Below are positions 13,163 through 25,466 of a stretch of 64,000 bases of DNA, piece after piece. The position numbers and the translations under genes are program-made. Each line of letters begins with the position of its first letter. Position 1 is the stretch's first letter. Under the pieces are notes generated by a model that was not told the origin of the DNA, did not search any database, and saw nothing but the letters and a program-made list of their open reading frames with translations. The stretch is taken from the NCBI RefSeq assembly GCF_009389715.1, contig NC_052395.1, positions 23,183,982-23,247,981 of the forward strand. The letters run 5' to 3'. The stretch is from Phoenix dactylifera. Its lineage: Eukaryota > Streptophyta > Magnoliopsida > Arecales > Arecaceae.

Positions 13163-16100
13163 GGAAAATACAGCCGAAGTTGTTAGGGTGCCAGTTTACA
13201 CATATACCCCACCCGACAGAACCTAATGAAATGGATTTTCCCTGATCTACTTAGAATCTGGACGAGAATTGGTAACAGAGATGCCCTTCCTATCCTACGG
13301 TCCAGATCCGAATTATATTATATATGTTAGGGACTCAAGAAGTTTATTTTTCTTTATACTTTTTAGATTTATCTACGCTACCACAACATATTCACATTAT
13401 TCTAAATAATTATAATAATAATAGAGAAAAGTATATTATAATTAATTATAAAAAAATTAATTATGCGAAAGATCACAAGATATATGTTTAGCTGTTTATC
13501 TTTTTTTATTTAATTTGTTTACGAGATATTTATTTTTTAATAATATTTTTGTTTACTAATTCTATTATTATTGAAAATTTAATTTGTTATTTTTTATATT
13601 TTCGACCCTTATTTTATCTAATATTATATGGACTATTGAAATTTATTTTTATATTTTTATTTATTTGATTTGTATGCAAAAATATAACGATTTTGTAGGT
13701 TTACCTGTCTCTTTCCATCTTGAGGCTGATACAAGATGAGTATGGATGATAGCTTACCCAATTCATATATGTCCTCCTGCTGATCTGCTGTAATTATGAA
13801 GTAGAGATTGGAGCAAGAATCATTGCATGAAGTTTGAGAAGAATGGATGTTGACCAACTTGACAATTTTGTCCTTCTTTTTATAAAAAAATAGTGTCTAA
13901 TAAACCAACATATTATTTCATGAGTTGCTAGTTTTGTCAAACTAGGGTTTAGATGTCTCATCATTTTCTACATTTATGATGCTAAGATTTAGATGGTTAG
14001 CTTATCTTAGCCATTTTTAAGCTCATATATGAATTGCAAAGCCACTAATATACTCTATTGTTCTTGTGGTGGAAATGAAATTTTCTTTACTTAGGCATAA
14101 AATATTTTCAAAAGAGAAGTGATTAACCACAAGGTGAACTGCAAGCATTGGAAAGCTTGCATAGTGAATTATGTTTTAAGGTGGATCGAAGGGCAATTTG
14201 AAATTTCTTGAATTTGATTTATTGTCTAGTAATCTCCTCAAACATTTTAATTATCGACCCAACTGCAAGTGCTTCATAAATATTAGCCTTCACAAAGTAC
14301 CAATGTTATTTGTAGAAAGACTGCATTTTGAGATTAGGGTTAAGGAATTCTAACCCATTAGTGAATGTAGCTTTTATACTTACGAGTATATACAAGAGAT
14401 GAAGGATAGTTGGAAGGATGACAAAAATGGAAGGCATCTAGAAGAGTATGGCTTCTCTGCATTCGGATGCAATTCGAGGGGAAGACTATTGAAATAACTC
14501 CACTGATCCCACCTGTCTTAGTTAAGTAACCTGTGATTAACACCCTCTAAGCTGCTATAGATCACAATTCAAGGCTAAGATGTTTCCTTGTATAAGCCAA
14601 ACAACCCTATCAACCAACTAATAAGTGCCAGTTAACCCAGTCCATGACAAATGTGGTTGGTAGAAAGTTAAGATGAAATATTGTTCAACTTTATTTTGAG
14701 CATAAAATAGCTCTATGATTCACGAGCAAGGATTGTTCTTCTAATCTTCTTCTTCTTTTTTTTTTTGGAAGTAAAGGATTGTTCTTCTAATATTTATACT
14801 AGAAAAAAAGTTCCATATAAAAGATAGACACTAGGTAACAATAGATTATCTTGTTGTAACACCTGTTATATTGTAGCACATGATTAACTAACACGACACT
14901 AATAAGCCTCAAAAAACATGGGGTACATTTGATAACGGGTTATAAGAGGATTGAACGAAATAAAGATGAGCTTATTCTATTTAGTCCACTTTAATTGTAA
15001 ATGTTGGAAAAGTAAAAAATTAGGATGAAAGGGATATGATAAAAAGATAGGTAGAGCCACTTTTCTTCATGTAACTCAGAGTAGACTGTTTTACCATGTA
15101 AGGTGGAAGTAGTTTTATTCTAGAGTAAATTGGGTTAAGAGTAAATTAACCTATTTAATTTAGGCTAACTTACGCGCAGCCAAAGACAAGTAATTTGACA
15201 ATTCTTGTTATTAATTTAGTTGTATGTCTATGTTGATGCGATGTTCCATCCAATCATATATCCATATTTAGAAATTAAGTTTTCTATATTGCTGATACAT
15301 ATAGCACATACAACCTATGAAAGCTATGATCACCAAGGATTAACACAAGAAAATATATATGATCAAAGATATTAAACTAGAACATCAATAAAACGAAAAC
15401 ATCTATAAAATACTACCATACTTGTGAAGCAAGTAGGAAATGTCAACCAATGAGAAAGATTAGGTAAAAGATATTATAATATAAATTAAGAAGAACATGG
15501 ATAGCCGCTCAATTGAGTCATTGATTTCATTTTTTTCGAATATTTGAACGAAAACTTGGAGTGCAACAGTAACAGGAATTCTTACAATTGTATGAGAAAA
15601 AACTTCCATGTATAACATGAACAAATAGGGTAACATCAAGTTATCTTGCTGTAGCACCTGCCCTAAGGTTGGAACTTGGAAGCTTATACCTGCAGACAAG
15701 TCATTAATTAACAAAATAATAACAAGACTTCTAGAGTAAATATATGTTCAAAAATGCTGGTTATTCAGGTAATTGTATGGATATGTTCCCAATCATACAC
15801 AATTATCCGGCCATCAAATAGCCCCCAAGCTCGGGTAAGCCCATGTCACTGAACTCAGCAGTTATTTAACTGGGGCTATTTATTTATAAAGATAATATAC
15901 TAACGATGCATTTCCAGTGTGGGACTCAATAAAACTCATGAAAAGCGTACTCATTTTGTAGGATCTTGTGGTGGTATAGAGGCGGTAAATGAATTAGACG
16001 CGATAGAATTCCTTCCGTCAAAAGTTATCCCAGTTCGTCGTCTTATGTTTATATGAACAGTTATCCTTTAAAAATAAGAAAGGAAAACTAAAAAACAGAG

Positions 16101-16253
16101 AGATTATACAAACCCTACTGATCCATGCATCAGATTTTTTTTTTTCTTTTTTTTTTCCTGAATAAATAGTTGATGCACGACCAACGCTAGTCCACGACTG
16201 CCTCAAGCATGTTGTCTTTACAATCTCTCTCTCATATCTCTGCGTCCGCCTTG
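13163..16253. other. Intergenic, AT-rich
   Basis: About 3 kb of AT-rich DNA shows no coding frame of merit, no tRNA and no clear transposon ends. Short poly-T/poly-A tracts occur at about 14755-14765 and 16135-16157. Confidence 0.45.
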
Positions 16254-16261
16254 GTTTGGCT
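16254..16261 (+). repeat. Left 8-bp target-site duplication of the hAT element
   Basis: GTTTGGCT here is repeated exactly at 17896-17903, immediately outside the opposite element end. Confidence 0.85.
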
Positions 16262-16805
16262 TAGAGGTGATCACGGGCCTTCTGGCCCGCCCAGCCCGCC
16301 CAGCCTGGCCCGAAATTTTTCGGGCTTGGGCATTGAAAAAGGGCCCATTGGTCGGGCCTGGGCAGGAAAAGCGGCCCGACCAAAAAACTCGGGCCGGGCT
16401 TGGAAACTGTTAAACATGGCCCGGTTCGGCCCGGCCCGGCTATACAACATTGATATAATACGTTAAAAAATTTTGAGAAACCCTAACCCCCCTTCCCTCG
16501 CTGAGACTGAGAGCCGCGCCCACCCCCCCCCCCCTTCCCTCGCTGAGAGCCGCCGCCCCCCCCTCCTCCCTCGCTGAGAGCCGCCGCCCCCCCTCCTTCC
16601 TCGCTGAGAGCCTGATAGCCGCTCCCTGTACGCCAGTTTCCCTGTAGCCGCCGCCGCCTCTCGGGGTCGCCGCCTCTTTCAACGACCGACCGGCGGCTCT
16701 TCGCTTCCTTCTCCCCCGGACGGCAACCTCCGCGGCTCCGGTCACCGACTCACAATCACCGATAAAATTTTTCTCCTCCTCCTCTTCGAGCTCGATCCCG
16801 GATGG

Positions 16806-16836
<31 letters not shown>

Positions 16837-17895
16837 GTGGGGGGGGGGAGCGAGAGAGCTCGATTTTGGGAAGTTGGGGACAATAGTTTTGTTTTGGGTG
16901 GAGACCGGAGAGAAAGAAGGAGGAGGGATTTGCTTGGCTTGATTTTGGTTTGGTCTTCGTTTTCCTTCCCTCACATTGCTCCGATTCCAGCTGGGCCATC
17001 AGGAAGAAAGATTGATTTTCTCCTCTCGCCTCTCGGTTTCTTCTCCCCTGAGAGGCTGAGATGAGCTTCTGATTTTTTTTTTTTTTCCGATTGGATGGTT
17101 CGGTGACTTCATTCATTTACATATTCTATTAATAATTCTAATAATTATTCATGTTCAATCATTAACAATTGCTAATGTTTCAATTTTGTATTTGTAGGTT
17201 TTGAGAGTTAGAAGATGCAAGGATGTTCTTCTACAGTTTTCTATTATGGAAGTGGCTTTAAGAATTATGATTACATTTACTTTTGAATGCACAAAGATGC
17301 ATGTTTGTTATAATGTTAATGAGACAATGTAATTTGTATTTTGTCTAAATATGTGATTGTCTAAGTTTGTAGTTTTTATTGTTGGGTTGTAATTTTTAGC
17401 TGGACAACAGTATTTCATACATTTTATTTTCTTTCTATTGGCTTGAAGCTGCAAATTTTTTCTTTTTTAATGTTTGTAGATATATCCAAATTCCAAAGTT
17501 TGAAACCACCACCAACACTATCTATTTGAAATAGGCTAGTTATATCCTTAACATTAATTAACCATTGGAGAAACAAAATAAAGATAGAAAATACATCCAG
17601 TTTTAGAGAGTCCATTAAGCTGTTGGGCCATTTTGGCCCATTTCTAGCTTCCAAAAAAAAAAAAAAAAAAACGGGCCTGTCGGGTCGGGCCTGTCGGGTC
17701 AGGCCTATCGGGTCGGGCCTGTCGGGTCGGGTCTGTCGTGTCGGGCCTGTCGGGTCGGGCCTGGGACCAGATTTATAAGGTTGGGTCGGGCCTGGACAAA
17801 AATTTAAGCCCGACAGTCGGGCCAGGCCGGGTCTGAACATAGCCATCGGGCCTAATTTTTGCTGTAGAGCCCGGCCCGGGTTTTGATCAGCTCTG
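16262..17895. mobile_element. Non-autonomous hAT element, 1634 bp
   Basis: The left end is TAGAGGTGATCA. The right end, in reverse complement, is CAGAGCTGATCA, matching at 10 of 12 positions. The element is flanked by a perfect 8-bp duplication GTTTGGCT. Dense GGCCCGG/CGGGCC motifs fill the subterminal 180-250 bp at both ends (16270-16440 and 17670-17880), the usual pattern of transposase-binding repeats in Ac-like hAT elements. No hAT transposase frame is present. Inside are a C-rich imperfect tandem array (16490-16620) with CCCTCGCTGAGAGCCG units, a leader-like GC-rich segment, and at about 17205 an acceptor-like TTTGTAG followed by a short ATG frame. This looks like a captured first exon and intron of a gene. 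Confidence 0.88.
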
Positions 17896-17903
17896 GTTTG
17901 GCT
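17896..17903 (+). repeat. Right 8-bp target-site duplication of the hAT element
   Basis: GTTTGGCT here is identical to 16254-16261. Confidence 0.85.
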
Positions 17904-18062
17904 TTGGCTTAGAACTTTCGATAACAAGTATATGTGCCTATCTTCATAGGAATTTTGATTTTTGTTAACAATTTTAACATAAGTGGTAGGCCAACGAGCG
18001 TGGCAGAAGATGGTCCAATCTACTCTAACCTTTAAATGTAGATGGCCACCAGAAAATAGACT

Positions 18063-18067
18063 GTCAT
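18063..18067 (+). repeat. Left target-site duplication (GTCAT) of the Copia element
   Basis: GTCAT directly precedes the TG of the left LTR and recurs at 30527-30531 directly after the CA of the right LTR. Confidence 0.9.
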
Positions 18068-19186
18068 TGTTGGGAATATACTGTCCCAGAAAATTTTAAA
18101 TCTATAATACTCTACTTCAATAAATAATAGGCAGAAATAGGCTTACAGAAAATAAATAGAGAAAGTGGAAAAATGGAACCCGAGATGCTGAGGCGTGGTA
18201 TGTTGGTCACTTTCCTTGAAGTAGATTTCGCCGCCTTACAGTGCACTAGGCTTAGATGGCGTTCTACTCCTGAGATACAACAGCCTCTCGCACTGTTCCT
18301 TCTGCCTCAATGATTTGCACGGATCAAAGAAGCCTTCGAACCCAGAATCAGTATGCAGCAAGCCCGTTGATTGAAAGAAAAACAGCAAAACCGGGAGAAT
18401 AGAAGTTCTCTGTTTTCAATTTTATATATATCCTGTCTAATCCGAAGAGGTCTATTTATAGACTTCTTTAGGACAGACGCGACCCAAAACCGATCCAACG
18501 GTCAAAACCGGTAAGAAAGTTTGAAAAAACACTGGGAGTATGGCCAGCGGATGCGAGGTTGGTTGCGAAGAGGTGCTAACGAGGAAGCGACGTGGTTCCT
18601 CGTGCTATGGGTGCGAGGCACGGCCCACGCACCTCTTGGCTCATCGTACCCGTTGTCCGACCTCGGCTCCTCTGGGCTCATCACACCTGTGGTCCGACCT
18701 CGGCCTCGGCTCTTCGCGCTTCAGTTAAGGTGGGTCGGACGAGCACAGGCACACAGAACCTCGGACGAGCAGGGGCAGGGCCCAGCGAGCACAAGCACAT
18801 GCGCAAAGAACCTTCGCTCGGACAAGCACAGGCACAGCTCGGCTGCAGAGAACCTCGGCTCGAACAAGCTCGGCTGCAGAGAACCTCGGCTCGGACAAGC
18901 ACATGCCCAGCTCGGCTGCAGAGAACCTCGGCTCGGACAAGCACAGGCCCAACGAGCACAAGAGAACCGAGCTCGGCTCGGACAAGGAGGGAACATCCCA
19001 ACGAGCACAAGAAAACCAAGCTTTACGTAATAGAAATAAAAAGGAGGGAATGGGAAACCAACCTGTTATCTCATCCCCACCCAAACAACACACCAACCAC
19101 CAAGCCAAACTCCCTTATTAACATATATATATAATATATATTTTAAGTATGAAAACTTTTAATCATTATTTAATAAAAATCTAACA
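18068..19186 (-). mobile_element. Left (3') LTR of the Copia element
   Basis: This 1119-bp LTR begins TGTTGGGAATATACTG and ends AAAATCTAACA. It is nearly identical to 29393-30526. It contains a tandem CTCGGCTCGGACAAGCACAG-type array (about 18740-18990), seen on the minus strand as false open frames. Adjacent at 19187-19197 is a polypurine tract (AGGTGGGGGAA on the minus strand), which places this as the 3' LTR of a minus-strand element. Confidence 0.92.
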
Positions 19187-19749
19187 TTCCCCCACCTGAT
19201 TAAAATGTTTTCAAAAATAAAAAATAGTCAAATCGGGCTTGTTTATGTCACGACTTCAATAAAGATAGCTTGCGGCTTTGAACCTTTACCTAGTGAAAGT
19301 ATATTTTCATCTGAAAGGTATAGTGGTAGCTAAAAAGCTTTGAACCAAATCCTTTGGTTCAGATTTCTATATACTTCACCCATGACAAATGCAAATACTG
19401 GGTTCATTATAGGTGGTGCTTTTTCTGGCCTTATGCACCAATATCTCAGTTTCATGAGTGCTCTAGGGGTTAAACCCTTATCCCCATAGACTGCGGCCAC
19501 ACAGTCACACTCACATAGGTGAGTCCTCCAAGGGTGCTCGCAGCACAGCACCTTGCCATAAACTCGGACTCATTCAGAGTTTTAAACTCTTCCATATACC
19601 TCTGCTGTATTTAGCACTCACATCACAGGGAGAGACCAAATGACATAAAGTCATTTTATTATAGTGCTAACTAATCATTAAACAACTTGTTTTTCCCGTT
19701 GAACCTTTCATCTTGGGATCTCCAGTCAGAATAGGTTGGGTTGCTATTG

Positions 19750-22160
19750 TCAATGATTCCTTATGGGTTTCAGTCCCATCCCCTTTGATGTTTCTATGAC
19801 TTTGCTTCTAGCCAGTCCTTTAGTTAAAGGATCTGCTAGGTTATCTTTAGATCCAACAAATTCCAAAGTTATGATACCATTTTTAATTAGGTATCTAATA
19901 GTCTTATGTCTCACACTAATGTGTCTTCTATTTCTCTTGTTATACTCAGTATTTCTACAAGTATTAATTGCAGCTTCATTATCACATAACAAAGAGATAG
20001 CAGGTATAGGCTTTTCCATAATAGGTATTTCAGACATAAGATTCTTAAACCATTCTGCTTCTTGACTTGCAGAATCTAAGGCTACAATCTCAACCTCCAT
20101 AGTGGATCTTGTGATCACAGTTTGTTTGGATGATCTCCAAGCAACAGCTGCACCATCCAACATGAATATGTATCCACTAGTTCCTTTTTGATTCACTGAA
20201 TCAGTGATCCAACTAGCATCACTGTATCCTTCAAGTATAGTGGGAAATCTTGAGTAATGTAAACCATAATACATTGTACCTCTCAAGTATCTAAGTACTC
20301 TATCCAGTGCTTCCCAGTGACTAAGACTAGGGCAACTATTAAACCTACTGAGCTTTCCTATAACATAAGAAATGTCAGGTCTACTTGTATTTGCAACATA
20401 CATCAGTGTCCCAATAATTTGAGCAAATTTCTCTTGGGCCACTGGATCACCTTTATTGCACTTCAAGTTCAAACCATGCTCATAAGGTGTACTCACTGGT
20501 TTACAGTTGTACTTATCAAATTTCTTCAATATTTTCTCAATATATTGTGATTGATCAAAGATTATACCATCAGGTATTCTGGTAATCCTGTTACCAAGAA
20601 TTACCTCCGCCTGACCTAAATCTTTCATATCAAAATTATTAGATAAGAAAGTTTTGATATCAGTCACCATATTCATATCAGTACCAAAAATTAAAATATC
20701 ATCAACATATAAACACAAGATAATACATGAATCATTTTCTAACTTTGAATATAAGCACTTATCTGATTCATTTGCTTTAAAGCCATAAGAAACAATTATT
20801 TTATCAAATTTCCTATGCCATTGCTTAGGAGCTTGTTTTAAACCATAGAGGGATTTGACTAACCTACAAACTTTTCTTTCCTGTCCTTGAGCCACATATC
20901 CCTCTGGCTGATCCATATAGATCTCTTCCTCTAAATCACCATGAAGGAAGGCAGTCTTGACATCCATTTGATGAATTATCAAATTATGGATTGAAGCCAG
21001 TGCAATTAAAGTACGAATTGTGGTTATCCTAGTTACAGGAGAATATGTATCAAAGTAGTCAATACCCTCTTTCTGAGAAAAGCCCTTAGCAACTAATCTT
21101 GCTTTATATTTTTCAATAGAACCATCAGGTCTTAATTTCTTCTTAAATATCCATTTACAACCTATAGCCTTACTACCAGGTGGTAAGTCAGTTAAAAACC
21201 ATGTTTTATTAGTCATAAGTGAATTCATTTCACTATTAATAGCTTCCTTCCAAAACATAGAATCTAATGAGTTCATAGCATCTTTATAAGTTTTAGGATC
21301 ATCTTCAACCATAAAAGTATAGAAATCAGATCCAAAATCTTTCTTTTTCCTAATTCTTTTTCCTTTACCAAGTTCATTAATATCATTAAGTTCATTTTCA
21401 TTTTCATTATTAGGAATAATTAGAGAATTAGATGGCGAACTACAAGATGCATCATTAGATCTATCTATTACATGCTTTTCTATTTTATCCTTAAATGAAA
21501 AAATGTCTTCAAAGAAAGAAGCATCTTTAGATTCAATTATAGTATTCTTATCTATGCCATTAATATCAGAATTAATGACTAAGAACCTATAAGTAACACT
21601 ATTAAGAGAATAACCAAGAAACACAGCATCAAAAGTATTAGGTCCTAATTTTCTTTTCTTGATTAAAGGAATATTAACCTTAGCCAAACAACCCCAAACT
21701 TTTACAAAATTTAGGTTAGGTTTTCTTCCTTTCCAAAGTTCATAAGGAGATTTATTAGAACCTTTAAATAGTACCCTATTAAGCAGAAAACATGCAGTAA
21801 GCATTGCTTCCCCCCACCAAACCTCAGGTAAACCTGAGTTGGCAAGCAAAGATCTTACCATATCTTGCAGAGTCCTATTTTTCCTTTCAGCCACTCCATT
21901 AGACTGAGGTGAATAGGGAGGTGTAACTTCATGTAGAATTCCATTAACTCTACAGAATTCATTCAAGTCATTAGAGGTGTATTCTCCTCCTCTATCTGAC
22001 CTGAGAATCTTTATTCTCTTGTCAAGTAGATTTTCTACTAAAGATTTGTAAGTCTTGAACATCTCAAATGCTTCATCTTTAGATTTCATTAAATAAACTT
22101 GACAATACTTAGAATAATCATCTATGAAGGTAATGAAATACCTTCTACCCCTTTAGTCAA
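19750..22160 (-). pseudogene. Copia pol: integrase core, reverse transcriptase and RNase H
   Basis: About 800 codons are open on the minus strand to the stop at 19750. In order they show the integrase catalytic core (second Asp in FIDDYSKY near 22125, then RSDRGGEY, then the catalytic Glu in VAERKNRTLQDM), the connection WKEAINSEMNSL, reverse transcriptase (FLHGDLEEEIYMDQPEGYV and the LYVDDILIFG active site), and RNase H (GYSDASWITD, LLCDNEAAINT, DPLTKGL). The product would replicate the element by reverse transcription in cytoplasmic particles. A one-base length change in a G run (C run at 22148-22151 on the plus strand) separates this frame from the upstream integrase part. Confidence 0.92.
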
Positions 22161-22683
22161 AGTTCCATTTAGATCACATACATCTGAATGTATTAATTCT
22201 AATAAAGTTGAATTTCTATTTACTATTTTAAATGGTTTTCTAGGTTGTTTAGATTGAACACAAATTTGGCACCTTTCCTTTTCATTTAATGAAACATTAG
22301 GTAATAAACCAGAGCTAATCATTCTTTTAATAGTATTATTATTCACATGTCCTAATCTAGCATGCCAAAGAGATGAAGAACATATTGAAAGCACAATTTT
22401 ATTATTGTTATCAGAAGGAAAATCCAAAGATACATTATTTATTACATACAAGCCATCACACTCATAGCCTTTGCCTACAAATGTTCCATTCTTTGTTATA
22501 ATCACTTTCTTAGATTGAAATAACAAAGAATAACCACTCCTATTTAGAAGAGATCCACTGATCAGATTCCTCCTTCCATCGGGCACATGGTACACATTAA
22601 ATAGTGTAAGCACATTTCCAAACGTAAGCCTTAGAAGTACTTTTCCAGTTCCAAGCACTCGTGCCGAGGTGGAGTTCCCCATA
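22129..22683 (-). pseudogene. Copia pol: end of protease and integrase zinc-binding region
   Basis: On the minus strand this frame starts at the edge of the nested insertion (22683). It contains the protease-integrase linker and the integrase H2C2 zinc module, with LWHARLGHVNN and CQICVQSKQPRKPF, followed by the first catalytic Asp context LIHSDVCDLNG. It then runs off frame near 22148 because of a one-base indel. It is the direct continuation of the protease segment at 28296-28661 once the inserted element is discounted. Confidence 0.88.
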
Positions 22684-22688
22684 GTTAC
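22684..22688 (+). repeat. Left target-site duplication (GTTAC) of the nested element
   Basis: GTTAC immediately precedes the left LTR of the inner element and recurs at 28291-28295. Confidence 0.93.
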
Positions 22689-23959
22689 TGTTGGTAGAAA
22701 AATGGACCACCCCACAAATGTAATTATAGCACCCAAATCCATCAGCAAGCTCGAGCTCATCCTAAGTGATCGAGCTCTTCCGCTCTCGAGCTCATCCTAA
22801 GTGATCGAGCTCTTCCGCTCTCGAGCTCATCCTAAGTGATCGGGCTCTTCCGCTCTCGAGCTCATCCTAAGTGATCGAGCTCTTCCGCTCTCGAGCTCAT
22901 CCTAAGTGATCGGGCTCTTCCGCTCTCGAGCTCATCCTAAGTGATCGGGCTCTTCCGCTCTCGAGCTCATAGACCAGAGAGCCGAGACCAGAGAGCCGAG
23001 ACCAGAAGGCCGAGACCAGAGAGCCGAGACCAGAAGGCCGAGACCAGAAGGCCGAGACCAGAGAGCCGAGACCAGAAGGCCGAGCACAGCAGGCCGAGCC
23101 CATGCCTTAGCCAAATATCCAATTTCCACCTAACCCTCTAAGGGACCTGACAACTCCACTATAACCTGCCACTATCTCCAAGCCATCAAGGCATAAGATC
23201 TTTGCAGGTATTCGGCACGACCTGCCATTAATGCACGAGACTCTCTCAAGTCTCCGATGCACTCAGTCATTTAATGAACACGGCCCAAGACGATCTCCGG
23301 ATCACTGAACCATCAGAACGTATGGCTCTCCCTGACCGCCGGTTCATTCGGTAATAAATGCACTTACCATCCACGGACCCCAGGCCCACCACAGCCGGCG
23401 GTTCAACCACTCCAACAGGTCCGATCGACCGTGACAACTCCCTGATTCCGGTCTGATCCGGTCCCGTTCTCCATTACGCCATTAATGGGCCAAATCGTGC
23501 CCAATTATTACAAAATAGGACAAACCTCCTGTCACCTCCCAGGTAACAAAAATCCTCCTATAAAAGGAAACCTGGGGGGAAAAGGGAGGGGGGACCAAAA
23601 ACAAGAGGAAAAACTCGGAGCTGGAGAGAACCCTCCTAGACCGGGGGAAAAAGGAAGAAAACAGCACAGATACAATTGAACACAATATTCTCTTTGTCTT
23701 CTCCACATACTCTCTTCCCTGCTCTCTCCACATACTGGCCCCCTCTGACTTAGGCATCGGAGGGCCGGCGCCGGGGAGCCCGGCCACCGGCTTTTTTGGC
23801 AGGACAGGACAGGACTGGACGCACCACCCCTCTTCGGATGCTCCCACGCCCCACGGTGGAGGACGCAGCCGGCCGGCGCACCGCCGTCCGCCCCCTGTAG
23901 CAGCGGAGCTCCTCCTTCCCCGGCTTCGCGGCGGCCCCCGGGTCCAATTTCCAGCAACA
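22689..23959 (+). mobile_element. Left (5') LTR of the nested gypsy-type element
   Basis: This LTR of 1271 bp begins TGTTGGTAGAAAAATGG and ends TTTCCAGCAACA. Positions 22750-22970 hold six copies of a 33-bp unit (CTCATCCTAAGTGATCG core). An array of about 16-17-bp GACCAGAAGGCCGA units follows at 22973-23095. The likely promoter is TATAAAAGG at 23559-23567. Directly after the LTR, TTGGCGCTAGAGGAAGG (23961-23977) sits in the primer-binding-site position. Confidence 0.92.
22750..22970 (+). repeat. Six tandem copies of a 33-bp unit in the left LTR
   Basis: The core CTCATCCTAAGTGATCG, followed by AGCTCTTCCGCTCTCGAG or a one-base variant, repeats six times. The right LTR (27150-27300) has four copies. 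The difference of two units (66 bp) explains nearly all of the 70-bp length difference between the LTRs. Confidence 0.88.
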
Positions 23960-23993
23960 GTTGGCGCTAGAGGAAGGGCCCGAGTTCGCTGCC

Positions 23994-25466
23994 ATGAAGC
24001 TAAGAAGCAAAGGGGCTTCCAATGCCTCTCGACGTCCTCCACCTAGCCCGGAGCGTTCCGTCCGAAACCCATCACCTCCGACCGAGTCAGTTCATCAAGT
24101 TCGGCCGGAGCAGTTCGATGCCCTGGTACAACAGGTGCAGGCCCTGGCTACCGCTGTCAAAAGCCTGCAACCTAGGGGCATCCCAACGGCACCGCCTCCT
24201 CCGGCTCCAGTTCAACCGGAGCCTCCCACAAGCGGACTTCACCTTCGAGGTCAGGACTCCCAAGTCCAGGCCTCCCTTTGGAGAGAGCACCCAGCCGGAG
24301 GCCACGGAGGCTGGCCACAGCCTTCGGAAGCTGAATCGGTTCCAGGACAACCTGCGCTCGAACGAACCGCTGCAGCGATCCTCCAGAACGATGAACTCGA
24401 CCGAAAGGTCGAGAAGCTGGAGCGCCAAATCCAGGCACTCCACGGAAGGAAATCAGGACATAACGGCGACTTCGAGTTCAATACGAAGTCCCCCTTCTCC
24501 CAGCAAATTGATGACGAACCAGTCCCGCCGCGGTTCAAGATGCCCCAGGTGGAGCCTTACAACGGCAGGGCCGACCCCCTCGACCACCTGGAGAGTTATC
24601 GGGTCTTAATGGCCCTACAAGGAGCCTCGGAGGCCATGATGTGCAAAGCCTTTCCAGCAACGCTCCAAGGACCGGCCCGGCTTTGGTTCACCGGGCTGAA
24701 GCCGAGTACTGTCTCCTCCTTTGAGCAGCTCGGCAGGCAGTTTGCCAGTAATTTTGCCGCTAGCCAGCCCCAGTGGCGGACGTCGGACTCCCTCCTTGAC
24801 ATCAAACAAAAGGAGGGAGAGTCCTTCAAGGAGTACTTGGATCGGTTTACTGCCGCAACATGGGAAGTCCGGGAGCTGGACCAGTCAATCGCCATGTCGG
24901 CACTAAAGACTGGAGCCCGGTCTTACAGGTTCCTCTTCTCTATCGAGAAGAACTTCCCTGCGGACCTTACCGAAATGTTGGCTCGAGCTCGCAAGTACGC
25001 CAAGACTGAGGAAGCCATGGCCTCTCGGCGGGAGGAAACCGAACAACCTGCCAAGATGCAGAAGAAGCACCAGGAGCACTCCCAACCAAGTAGCAGATTC
25101 CCCTGGCATGAGAAAGAGCCTCCTTGGCCCAAGAGCCTAGCTCGCCCGGGGTCTCCCCTCCAAAAATTTCAGACGTACACTCCTCTCACATCCACCCGAG
25201 CAGAAATCCTCATGGAGATTGAGGGTCGGGGCTACCTCCGACCTCCATTGAGAATGCGTCCGACAGAGTCGCGGAAGCACTCGAAAAAGTACTGCCGCTT
25301 CCACCGAGATCGCGGCCATGATACGGAGGATTGCTACGAGCTTCGTGATGAGATCGAGGCACTTGTCCGCCGAGGTCGGTTGAGTTATTTTGTCCGTGAT
25401 CATGCCTACAGGAGAGAGCCCGAGGAACAAAATTCAGTGCCGCATAAGGAGCAGAATGACAACTGA
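23994..25466 (+). CDS. Gypsy-type Gag protein (Retrotrans_gag)
   Basis: The ATG at 23994 opens a frame of 490 aa that is intact to the stop at 25464-25466. Residues 1-130 are Pro/Ser-rich with a helical segment. Residues about 170-330 form the Retrotrans_gag domain, with the typical MPQVEPYNGRADPLDHLESY, LQGPARLWFTGL and KEGESFKEYLDRF motifs. A basic Lys/Glu-rich region follows, then a CRFHRDRGHDTEDCYELRDE motif (residues about 435-455) of the kind found at the Gag C-terminus of plant gypsy elements. Gag forms the particle that packages element RNA. The frame could be extended upstream to a TTG at 23961, but the ATG fits better. No protease follows. Confidence 0.9.
   Translation: MKLRSKGASNASRRPPPSPERSVRNPSPPTESVHQVRPEQFDALVQQVQALATAVKSLQPRGIPTAPPPPAPVQPEPPTSGLHLRGQDSQVQASLWREHPAGGHGGWPQPSEAESVPGQPALERTAAAILQNDELDRKVEKLERQIQALHGRKSGHNGDFEFNTKSPFSQQIDDEPVPPRFKMPQVEPYNGRADPLDHLESYRVLMALQGASEAMMCKAFPATLQGPARLWFTGLKPSTVSSFEQLGRQFASNFAASQPQWRTSDSLLDIKQKEGESFKEYLDRFTAATWEVRELDQSIAMSALKTGARSYRFLFSIEKNFPADLTEMLARARKYAKTEEAMASRREETEQPAKMQKKHQEHSQPSSRFPWHEKEPPWPKSLARPGSPLQKFQTYTPLTSTRAEILMEIEGRGYLRPPLRMRPTESRKHSKKYCRFHRDRGHDTEDCYELRDEIEALVRRGRLSYFVRDHAYRREPEEQNSVPHKEQNDN

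Noticed and set aside
18521-19134. Several open frames of 95-180 codons, repeated at 29847-30472
   Set aside because: They lie inside the Copia LTRs in a tandem GC-rich array and appear in both strands and several frames.
22741-23100. Regular direct repeats reminiscent of a CRISPR array
   Set aside because: The 33-bp units are contiguous with no unique spacers, sit inside an LTR and belong to a plant genome.
23482-24042. 186-codon minus-strand frame, repeated at 27813-28290
   Set aside because: It is antisense to the LTR of the nested element. In the right copy it merely fuses with the Copia protease frame at the insertion edge.
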